Origin: Metellina segmentata
Lineage: Eukaryota > Arthropoda > Arachnida > Araneae > Tetragnathidae
Length of the DNA: 64,000 nucleotides
NCBI GenBank assembly: GCA_947359465.1
Contig: OX375872.1
Span: 12,656,137-12,720,136 of the forward strand
Direction of reading: 5' to 3'
This document shows, in pieces, positions 55,494-64,000 of the stretch. Both the position numbers and the translations under genes were made by a program. Each line of letters starts with the position of its first letter. The stretch's first letter is position 1. The notes under the pieces were generated by a model. The model was not told where the DNA came from. It was given only the letters and a program-made list of their open reading frames with translations, and did no database searches.

Positions 55494-55823
55494 GGTAATT
55501 GGTAATTTTAGTTAACGTCGTACTAGAGCAACACAACGGGCTATTGACGACGGTCGGGGATCAGACCCTCAAGGGAAAGATCCGAGGACAATACCTCGTA
55601 ATTTTGAACCACGGTCAGATGATGAAGCAACACCTGAGCTGGCACCCCACTCTCCAAACTTCCACGCCAACCCAACGTGAGGACTTTCGGCCACGACAGA
55701 TTTAAGGTGCACCAGCCGCCTCTACACCATAAGTTTACAAACATCCATGCCCGAACCCGGATTCGAACCAGGAACCTTCCGATCTAGAGGCTAACACCTT
55801 AACCACTATACCGGTTGGTCGGC
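55494..55823 (-). mobile_element. SINE-A, full length, imperfect 12-bp target duplication
   Basis: Inverse tail GGTAATTGGTAATTTTAGTT, full body, inverse head GGTTCGAACC-type B box and CACTATACCGGTTGGTCGGC. GACAGATTTTTT (55482-55493) and GACAGATTCTTT (55825-55836) flank it with one mismatch. Confidence 0.9.
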
Positions 55824-55865
55824 TGACAGATTCTTTGAGTTTGCTCCTTTAATAATTTGTAACCC

Positions 55866-56125
55866 CAAAAATTGGATTGGATGAATTGGGGTTTTATAGC
55901 CGAGCTGCACGAAAAACAAGAAAATCTAAAATAGAAAACAGTCGTGAAAGGGAAAAAGGAGGGAAAAGAGAAGCGTCATGAAAGTAGAAATAGATCGCTT
56001 GGGTACCACAGGAGCGCAACTCACGTGTTTTCTAAATACAGAGAACACCCCATAGGAAAATAAGAAATCACTAGGGTGCCTCGGGTTCGTGAAGCCGGTA
56101 CACACCTCAAGGAAAGAGTTAGAGT
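55866..56125 (-). mobile_element. SINE-C copy
   Basis: TTGGGGTTTTATAGCCGAGC at the left and TGCCTCGGGTTCGTGAAGCC then GTACACACCTCAAGG at the right, in the same order as 23847-23995. GGTTCG may be a decayed B box. Confidence 0.5.
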
Positions 56126-56132
56126 TTATTGA

Positions 56133-56133
<1 letters not shown>

Positions 56134-56189
<56 letters not shown>

Positions 56190-56222
56190 GAGAGAGAAGG
56201 AGAGAGAGATAGATAGATAGGT
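56134..56222. repeat. (AT)n, (AG)n and (ATAG)n microsatellites
   Basis: About 26 AT dinucleotides, then AG repeats, then ATAG repeats. Tyrosine/isoleucine open frames crossing this block are artefacts. Confidence 0.95.
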
Positions 56223-56692
56223 ATAGATAAATTCGAATACGAAGGACTGGAGAAATATACCTCCGGATTCAAACTTCCCACTTGAAATCTTTGTCGTATA
56301 CAAGGATTTGAAGACATTTTTGTGATTTTTCTCAACAAGATTTGCTTGATTAAGCAACTGGATCGTGTATATAATTAGTGAACCCCAACCGAGGAAAACA
56401 TGTCATTAGCTGCAAGGTTACATACAGGAATTCATTTCAGAAACGCATTTTCTTTAAAAGCACGTGTGTTGATGAGACAGTGAAGGTAGGGAATCACAAA
56501 ATAGTAACACCTTGTTATCAGGGCTAAGCGTGATCAACTAATCTTTTCAATCGATTGATTAGTTAACTAAAATTTAAATCATGACTCAAAGTTGAAAAAT
56601 TATAATCGCAACTAAATAAATTACTTATTAACGACTCAATTATTCGTGGTAGTCATGAATACAAATCATTAAATTCCTGAGACCCTTCTGCC
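56223..56692. other. Unique sequence
   Basis: No supported feature. Confidence 0.45.
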
Positions 56693-56985
56693 AAAGTCAG
56701 AGTGCCGCGCTAATCGAAGCGGATATGCAACCATCGAGTTCGAAACTCGATCCAATTAAATATCGTCGTGTACGAGGAGCTGTTGCACGTTAAATGAGTC
56801 GAGGCCTCAAATGTCCTCATATTGGCGTGATTCGGAAGTTTGGAAAGTAGGGTGCCAGCTTGTGTTGACCTTGTGGTCTGACGAAATTAAGAGGTCTTGT
56901 TCTCGAATTTTTCCCTTCGGAACTGATCGCAAACCGTCGTCAATAAACCTTTGTGTTGCTCCAGTATGACGTTAATTCAACTGTC
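56693..56985 (+). mobile_element. SINE-A relative with a different head
   Basis: The 3' part (ATTCGGAAGTTTGGAAAGTA to CAGTATGACGTTAATTC) is SINE-A. The 5' part differs: AGAGTGCCGCGCTAATCGAA, then CGAGTTCGAAACTCGATCC as B box, then CGTCGTGTACGAGGAGCTGT. Confidence 0.75.
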
Positions 56986-57001
56986 TAAGATTAGGTGATA
57001 G

Positions 57002-57181
57002 TGTTCAAGTGGTTTTGACGAGATCTCTTGCCCCCATCAAGATCAGATCAATTTCACTAATGACGAGATATTGCAGACTTTTGATGGTGACGAGATTGAG
57101 GGGGCGATGAGTCTCGTCCATTAAGATCCTCTCAGTTTTACAAATGACGAGATTCCTTGTCGAGACAAACATGAGAGTTAA
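57002..57181 (-). mobile_element. TTAA palindrome MITE, copy 12
   Basis: TTCAAGTGGTTTTGACGAGA at the left, CGAGACAAACATGAGAGTTAA at the right. Several GACGAG and CTCGTC half-sites remain, e.g. AATGACGAGATATTGC. Confidence 0.75.
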
Positions 57182-57904
57182 CATATTAAACGGCTCTATT
57201 CTAAAACAACGCGTGTCATTTAAGAAAGATATCGGACGCAGGGAACACTGGCGCATACTTTGGGGAACACTGAAGTTTGTGTGGTACGAAAACAAAACAA
57301 AACGGAAGCAGACAAAAATGTTTCTATATCATATTTTTAATAAAATACGCCTTTTCTTAAAGAAGACTCAATTTTTAATTTTCTCAATATCATGCACTGT
57401 AATAAATAACTACTCCACAGAGGGAAAAGATATTCCAATGTCATAGAGCTCGTAAAAGAACGCGTACACTGCAAGGATCGAGAGCGATAGCTTCACATCT
57501 TACGATACGTTACATTGTTAACCGCAATCGTTACTTGAAACAATAAAAATGACTCTGTCCCCAATTTACGAAACAGTTTTCCCCAATTACTACATGATTT
57601 AATAAACAGTTTATTTATCGGATGATTATTTAAATTAGACGAGGATACTGACTTCAAATTCTACTTCCTGCATCTGATTAAGAGACTCGTTTTGCAGTTC
57701 AAACCTCACAATAACTGATGGTTCTGAAACACTAGCTCGTGGAGGTGAAAATAGTCTGGCTTCGTGAGGGGTTGAGAAATTTCCAATTGAATCGAAGGAG
57801 AACTGGTCATCGGCAATGCTTTTTCGCCAAACGCTAGCTTTATCAACTTTGAATCGCCAAAGCACCATTTTTTAACATTCATTCGCCAACCCAATTTTTC
57901 CGTA
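57182..57904. other. Unique sequence
   Basis: No supported feature. Confidence 0.45.
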
Positions 57905-58207
57905 GGGTAGAGGTTACTCGGTTGGAAGAGTAACGGATTAGCAACCGGAGCATTGCGAGTTCGAAACCAACCAGACCGTCGTGTACAAATGGGGCTGGTA
58001 CACGTTAAATCTGTCATGGCCTCACATGTCCTCACGCTGGCGTGGAAGTTTGGAGAGAGGTGCCAGATCAGGTGTAATCTCCTCATCTGACCGCGGTTCA
58101 AAATTACGTGGTGTTGTCCTCGGATCCTTCCCTTCGGATTTGATACCGGATTGTGATCAATAGCCCGTTGTGTTGCTCCAGTGCGACGTTAGTTAAATTA
58201 GCTACTC
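57905..58207 (+). mobile_element. SINE-A relative with a third type of head
   Basis: Head AGAGGTTACTCGGTTGGAAG, then GCAACCGGAGCATTGCGAGT and TTCGAAACC (B box), quite unlike the GGTATAGTGGTTAAGG head. The body from CGTCGTGTACAAATGGGGCT and TGGCGTGGAAGTTTGGAGAG to TTGCTCCAGTGCGACGTTAG is SINE-A. Confidence 0.8.
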
Positions 58208-58450
58208 TATTATTCCATATAATTCACTTCATTCATGCTCTATGGAATGAAAAATTAAAAAATACAGCTCTATGCTTTGACAATTGCGGAACCTCAACAA
58301 AGCACTTGTGAAATAGAAGCACGATCTATTAAAAATAGCAAAGGTCTCTTAAACCATATTTTAGTAGCCATTTTAGTTGCACAGACACAAAATGATTTGG
58401 CTAAAACACAAAATGGGTTAGCTGAATATGAAACAGATGCTGAAGCAAAA

Positions 58451-58452
<2 letters not shown>
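58208..58452. other. Short unique spacer
   Basis: A frame at 58277-58513 runs into the AT microsatellite and is not credible. Confidence 0.4.

Positions 58453-58501
<49 letters not shown>
58453..58501. repeat. (AT)n microsatellite
   Basis: About 24 uninterrupted AT dinucleotides. Confidence 0.95.
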
Positions 58502-58504
<3 letters not shown>

Positions 58505-59739
58505 TTAAACTAAACAAGCACTTGCAAACGGCCATGAAACATGGTAATATTTCAATTGTTCTTAAAAGAGGCTTTAATTTTCTGGAACAACTTCAGCGTT
58601 TTCATTGTTCCCTCAAACCCAGAATAGTGCACATTTCATCTATACCAAAACGTCAACATATCCTTTTTACCTTCTTTTCTACACGGCGAATAACCCTATT
58701 TTTATATTTTCCGGATCAAGTATGGATATATCCTTCAAAAGTTGACTATTTTCTTCTTTAACATCAGAACAAAGTCTGAATTTCATTCTATTGACAATAC
58801 TTCGTAAGAATTTCTTTTGATAAATAGATACGATTTTGGAATTATGTACCAAGGTGATATCATGAAATAGAAACTTTTCTTTTGCTGTCCCATATTAGTT
58901 GTTGCTATCTGCGTTTCACGTCATGTTTTGCGCGATGTTTTCTAGGAAAAACACACCAGTGTTCGTAGTTTTTAATAAAAAGCAGAGGGTATACAGAATT
59001 TTCTGGAAAAACGAGAGGGTATACGGCGTATACCGTCGTATACCCTCCACTACAGCCCTGAACGGCACTAGATAAAAATAAAACCATCCTAATTTTAAAA
59101 CAAAGGCCATTTGAATTTGGAATCCCAATTCAGTTTTCCTCATCACAGCAATAACTTTCCGACGTCCTTAATAACGAAGAATGAATGAGATAACTTTTAA
59201 AGCTCACCACTTCTGAAAGCCAGTGACCTTGACCAGAAACGGTTGCGACTTCGTTAATAAATTACGTTTACACTCCCTTTTTTACGCATTGCCTAATTAA
59301 AACGAGCAAGATAAAAACTCTCATTTAAAAGGCGCTATAATTAAAACAAATTAATCCCCAAACAACTTCTCTCTTGGAATTAAATCAGTGTACAGGTTGA
59401 GACGACCAATTACCGCTCTACTTAATAACAGAAAGAGAAACACAGAAGCCGCTTTCCCAACCCCCTTTCTCGATCCCCAAGACAAGTCGAGCCTCGTTTT
59501 GCTAAATCCTTAAATAAAATATTACAAAAGCGGCGAATGGTAACGATGGTTTGGCTGTAATGTCGGACAGTGAAGGAAGAGCAACTGAAATTGCAGGAGT
59601 ACATGCATCCACGGAGCTGGATGGAAGTACAAGGTTATTCAAATGGCTGACCGATTTCAGATGAGCATCATTTCGTACCTAAGACCCGTAAAATAATTAG
59701 AGAGCCAAAGTCGAGAAAGTTTGAGTTGGTAACTTACCG
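58502..59739. other. Unique sequence with one hAT-like terminus
   Basis: GAGGGTATACGGCGTATACC, GTCGTATACCCTCC and TACAGCCCTG end at 59060; the inverse CAGGGCTGTAGTGGAGGG looks like a hAT terminus with internal palindromic GTATAC words. No partner end was found. The rest is unremarkable. Confidence 0.4.
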
Positions 59740-60340
59740 GTTAAAAATTCAAGCATCCTCCATACCTGTAAATTACCGACTAATATTCTCAATACTGTCT
59801 GTTACATGTTACCTCTTTTCCGAAATGATGAAGGTCAGGTGTTGATCTCGTCATCTGACCATGGTTCAAAATTACGATGGGTTGGCGTCGGATCTCGGGG
59901 TTTGATCACAGACAGTCGCCAATCGCCCGTTGTGTTGCTCCAGTGCGAAGTAAATTCAATCCCAACCAACCGAAATAATGCAAACCTGACAGCGCTCCAG
60001 AACTAGGGTTAAAAAATCCAGACATTCTCCATATCGATAAATTATCGATGAATATTTCCAATGTTGGCTTTTACAGGTTATCTCTTTTCCTAAATGATGC
60101 AAAACAGACAATAATCCGGATCTAAGGCTTGAAAAATCAGAGAAGCTCAATTCCGGTAAATTCCCGACGAATATTCTCTGTATCGGTTACCACTTTTCCG
60201 ATGTGATGCAAACCTGAGAATCCTGAACTAGGATTGGAAACTCAGACATTCTCCATACCGGCAAATTACTGACGAATATTTTCAAGATTGTCTTTTACCG
60301 TTTACCTCTTTTTCAAAATGATGCTGCCAGAAGCCCTGCG
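59740..60340. repeat. Local tandem array, about 120-130 bp units, with a SINE-A fragment inside
   Basis: CAGACATTCTCCATACCGGT, AAATTACCGACGAATATTCT and TTACCTCTTTTCCGAAATGATG recur at about 59745, 60018, 60140 and 60240. The first unit is split by SINE-A sequence (59826-59970). Confidence 0.85.
59826..59970 (+). mobile_element. SINE-A 3' fragment in the tandem array
   Basis: CAGGTGTTGATCTCGTCATC, ATGGTTCAAAATTACGATGG, CGCCCGTTGTGTTGCTCCAG. Splits the monomer between ATGATG and CAAACCTGA. Confidence 0.8.
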
Positions 60341-60714
60341 ATGGTAATGTAAAAATCAGTTACATGACTTAAGAGAAATCAAAAAGTCTTTTCAAATGAA
60401 ATTAATTTCCCTGATTCACTCTTACTACACAAAATCTCTTCAAACCAAACTTGTTAGCGTTATTTTATAAATAACCTGTTTCCAATCAAGAAAACAAATT
60501 TTTATAGGTTCATAGAAACTGAATTGTTACATCTGTACTGGTGCAAAACGAGCAAATGTCCAAATTCGCTGAATTTGAGTAATGTCCACAAATCACTTCA
60601 AGAAAATGAAAGTTAAAATAGAAAAAAAAATCCAATGTCCTCTGTCGATATGAAAGAATCAAAATAGTGGAAAGTATTTTATGTAAGCTGTAATAAAAAT
60701 TTAAAAAATTCAAA
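60341..60714. other. AT-rich unique sequence
   Basis: No supported feature. Confidence 0.45.
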
Positions 60715-61830
60715 ATTACTATATCAGCTATCAAACACTTGTGAAATGGGCATTGCCTTTTTCTACCACTGTAGAGAAGTTTATTAGCTTTATTTCTTTC
60801 AAATAGTGTAGTTTTTTCGTTAAGTAGTGGGCAAAAGCTACTGGAATTCCTTTAGGGTTAACATATACTTGTTCTCTTGACAACACATCTGTATAATAAT
60901 TAGCCGAAATTTTCACAGCATTGAAAAGAACATTTTGCGACTAAAATACGAGTCTTTCACATCGGAATATACAGGTTCGATTTTAGTTTTAAAAAGTTTT
61001 ACAAGATGCCTTACATGTCTATTTTACTATAATCTCAGAGTGCGAATCTGAATGATTGTTACACCATTAATAAAAAAACACAACGTAAAATTTTGTAATT
61101 AGAGTTAAGTCTCCCTATATTGACAAGACGGTTTGTCGATACTTGAAGAGAACATGCAGGCTATAGTGGACATTTACAAGATAACGGAGTTGAAAAAAAG
61201 TCACGCTACGCAGACATTAATCAATCAAATAAATAACAACCGATTAACATTATTATACCAGCTATTACCAAATGCTTGCGAAATGGACATTGGCCTTTTT
61301 CATCAAGGTAAAGATATGTTCATAGCCTTTATTTCCTTCTTTCAAATGGTAGGTATAGAATAATTTCAGTAAAACGAGGTTCTCAAAACCAAAGCTATAG
61401 TGAAATTCTTTCAGGGTTAGCATATACTTGTTCTGCTGACAGCACATCTAAATAAATCTCAGCCGAAATTTTCACACAGCATTAAAATGAAACTAAGCTT
61501 TGTCACTAAAAGTATGAGATAGGATTTCACATCAGAATAAGCAGGCTCGGTTTCAAGTTTAAAAAGTTCTACATGGCATGTCTATTGTACTATAATCTCA
61601 CGCTGCCAATCTGAATGAATGTTCTGGCATTAATAAAAAAACAACGCAAGAAATCGTAATTAGAGTTAAGTCTCCTTATATTGACAAGACGGTTTGTCGA
61701 GATTCGAAGCGAACATGCAGGTGTTAGTCGATATTGACAAGATAACGGAGTAGGAAAAAAGTCACGCTTCGCAGAGACATTAATCAACCAAATTAACAAC
61801 AACCGATCGCATTTATTGTTAATCTCTCGA
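60715..61830. repeat. Tandem duplication, about 540-bp units
   Basis: TATACxAGCTATxxxACxCTTG at 60720 and 61257, GGGTTAxCATATACTTGTTC, GCCGAAATTTTCACA, ATAATCTCAxxxTGCxAATC, GAGTTAAGTCTCCxTATATT, GACAAGACGGTTTGTCGA and GATAACGGAGTxGxAAAAAA appear in the same order in both units. Confidence 0.9.
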
Positions 61831-62049
61831 TATTGACAGGAGGCCCCCACAGTTTGTAGGCCGGTGGAGAAAAAAGCCAAAAGCTCTAAAGCGACAAATC
61901 TAATTCAATATTAAGAGAATGCATTATTTGTGCTTAATTTATTCACTCATTCCGCTTTAGCAGCGTCACGAATGTGAAATCGTGCTTAGTCGTAGAAAAT
62001 TCCCAGCAAAATCTCCGCAGGCGTCAGCTTGTAAGATGACGGATGCTTG
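61831..62049. other. Short unique spacer
   Basis: Nothing recognised. Confidence 0.4.
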
Positions 62050-63500
62050 TGAAACTTTAAATAACGCGCCTCATCCTATATTTACGGCTTTTCCTTGCTG
62101 CTCCCTCCCAGAATCTCCGTTTCCGAGATTGAGTCGCTAATTCTACTCTTCTGCGAGGTGACGTTTGGAGCTTTTGCATTTTTAACAGACCCAACTAGCG
62201 GGCGAGACTTCCAGTTAAGCGTTCGTAACCCACACTTTTTCAGGACAGAAAAAGAAAGGGGGAAAAAAGCGGAGAGAAAAATGCGCAAAGTTAGTGAGAA
62301 GTTCCTTAGCTCAGCATGTTTTATGAAAAAGCAGCTCACCTGTGAATGGGGGCGAGCAGAAGATGACAGTAAAGCCTTGAAGGGCTCCTAAGACAAGCGG
62401 ACGGCCTTCTTAATCCCAGGCCTTTGACAGACCAAGAAATCCCTGTAATGTATCATTTTTACCTCTCTCCAGTCTCGACTAATGGGATTAGTTGCCTCTC
62501 TGTGGCAGGTATGCAAATGACTTAGCAACCTGTCTTTCTACTTTATTAATTTGTCTCCACCGAGGAAGAGACAGGGTAAAAGAGGAAGAGAAGAGCCGCT
62601 TTTTTTGGCGAGTCGGGTAAATCTCCATCCTACAAAAAGCGCCCTCTTCTACTGTCCAGGGCGGCGTGTAATCAGGGCGTGTCAGTTTGTATCAAGGCCT
62701 TTCCTTGGAAAAGGCGGCCTTCGCAAAGACGGGCTTCCTTTAGCCGGTCTTCTTGTCAAATTTTAATCCACACTCATCATTTTCCAATGGCTTCACATCA
62801 GCCTCCCATATCGGCCTGTCGTGCTCAAGCCACTGGGATTAACTAGCCCCAAATGCAATTACAAGAGGCCGCGGATTTCATTTCGGAAGGATTAGGGGCC
62901 GGAGAGCAAAGTCGGGGGAACGCACAAGGAGGGGGGGGATCTCGCTCCCGACGTAAGAAAAGGAAAAGAAAAGGGAAAAACAAAAAAGGACGGGGAAAAG
63001 GGTATGCGGCCGAAAGGCGTCACACTTCCAGTGGTAACTCGCTTCCTTTCTTACGCAAATCAAACCGGTCGAGTTTTTTAGGCTCCCTATCACTTTCTCA
63101 TTCTCGATTACGCTAAGGTAAGGAATTCGCTCCTAGGTTATGTCTCCGGATTCCCTCCTACAGAAAGGGGATTTCCTTCCTCTCCTTTTGGCCGATTTGG
63201 TGGGGAAGTGTCCCCTTTCGCGCGCGCTCTTTCTACAGCCGCAGATTTTATTAGGTTTGCCAGCAGAGGTTCGATTACCCGCGGTGTCACAACTTGAAAG
63301 AAAAGAGAAACAAAAAGGCTGGGAGAGGGAATCAAGAGAGAGAGACAAAGAAAGCAGATTACGCGGTTCAACTGCATCTTCCCGAAACAGAGGAGATTTA
63401 TGACATAGAACGCGGAATAAATACAATACAGCGACGCGGGCTGCCTGCGGTGAATTGGTTTTCAACAAGCCTTGTGTTGGGATGACATTAGAGCCCACTG
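62050..63500. promoter_or_regulatory. GC-richer, non-repetitive island, candidate regulatory region
   Basis: This stretch has balanced base composition, no tandem structure and no element signature, unlike nearly all the rest of the window. It carries five TAATCC/GGATTA words (62411, 62485, 62764, 62836, 62889), an exact octamer ATGCAAAT at 62511-62518 (POU-factor site), a (GA)n run at 63335-63345 (GAGA-factor type) and a CGCGCGCG run near 63219. Frames of 60-124 codons overlap on both strands and none shows a domain, so coding function is unsupported. Confidence 0.4.
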
Positions 63501-63950
63501 ATATCATTTAAGCTATTTGGTTTTAAAACCAGGCTTCGAAAGCTTAATCGCTATAATTAGGGAATTAGCTATTGGTTTCCTTTGCTTTTTCGCTCGAATG
63601 TCAGTTTTCGTTATTTCGATCAAAATTCCATTTTTAAGAAAAACAATTATCTTACGGAAAGTTTATCTCAAATGATGCACATTTTTTCCGTCGGATTTAT
63701 TAATCAAATAAAGTATTTTTGCAAATATTTTTATTCGAGTAAAGTATTTTTGGTTAACGTTCATTATCATTACTACTGTGCTGGACAAGTAAACAAATAT
63801 ATCCAAGTCCCGTACAAGAATTAAATAATTTACAGTCGGCCTCAAGTTCATTGATATCATTTAAACTTTTTAGTTTTAAAACGACGTTTGGAATGCTTAA
63901 TCAGCATAATTAGGAAATAGCTATTGATTTCATTTGGTTTTTCACTCTTG
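63500..63950. repeat. Direct repeat, about 95-bp arms, 352 bp apart
   Basis: GATATCATTTAAGCTATTTGG, TTTTAAAACxxxGxTTxGxAA, TGCTTAATCxxxATAATTAGG and TAGCTATTGxTTTCxTTxG lie at 63500-63597 and again at 63851-63950. Confidence 0.85.
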
Positions 63951-64000
63951 GGTTATTTTTTACTCTTTGGACCAAAAGACATTGAGGTAAAAAAAAAACT
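63951..64000. other. Right edge
   Basis: Unique AT-rich sequence ending in an A-run; nothing recognised. Confidence 0.4.

Noticed and set aside
55926..56357. 143-codon frame with a Tyr/Ile run
   Set aside because: Built on the AT microsatellite and SINE-C sequence.
62095..63507. Several 80-124 codon frames in the right-hand GC-richer island
   Set aside because: They overlap on both strands, lack domains, and are explained by lower stop-codon density in GC-richer DNA.

Overview
The window looks like AT-rich intergenic or deep-intronic nuclear DNA of an animal, most probably an arthropod and perhaps a chelicerate such as a spider. The grounds are indirect: no dense operon-like coding, many short decayed open frames, tRNA-headed SINEs with target-site duplications, hAT, Tc1/mariner, pogo/Tigger and Helitron-like elements, a non-LTR retrotransposon tail, dinucleotide microsatellites and many short local tandem arrays. 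No intact host protein gene, rRNA, functional tRNA or CRISPR array could be supported. The species call is an inference and cannot be settled without a database search.

Layout. 1-8 kb: a transposase-like coding fragment at the left edge, a complete small hAT element with an 8-bp duplication (842-1534), then two arrays of about 150-bp units (4977-5915 and 6330-7370) invaded at TTAA by a palindrome-rich element. 8-16 kb: an internally deleted Tc1-like element (8388-8882), a possible 2.1-kb TTAA-flanked element (10122-12277), another 150-bp array, and a CA/GT microsatellite zone split by a Tigger-like element. 16-22 kb: one satellite family of about 165 bp, present on both sides of a hAT element (18145-19041) and a Helitron (19132-20700). 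22-33 kb: retrotransposon debris, a 115-bp array (26800-27625), a SINE with a perfect 14-bp duplication (28643-29089) and two TA-flanked MITEs. 33-38.4 kb: a tandem array running into a CpG-rich island (34600-35310) with six TAATCC motifs, followed by 256-bp and 230-bp arrays. 38.9-47 kb: a dense SINE district, including two dimeric copies. 47-54 kb: a hAT-like MITE, a decayed hAT transposase, a 780-bp triplication and a minisatellite block. 54-64 kb: more SINE, LINE and MITE copies, a 130-bp array, a 540-bp duplication, and a second GC-richer non-repetitive island (62050-63500) with five TAATCC motifs.

The repeats form relationships rather than pathways. (i) Twelve copies of a family framed by TTAA and CCCTC/GAGGG, built from 43-bp units around the palindrome GACGAGATATCTCGTC, look like a piggyBac-type MITE; adjacent tandem-array units preserve the empty TTAA sites. 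(ii) A SINE superfamily shares one body and 3' end but carries different tRNA-like heads. (iii) A second SINE family shares its 3' tail with a LINE whose last ORF2 codons are still readable in two copies, so that LINE is its likely mobilising partner. The best candidates for host function are the two TAATCC-rich islands; everything else is best read as mobile or satellite DNA.
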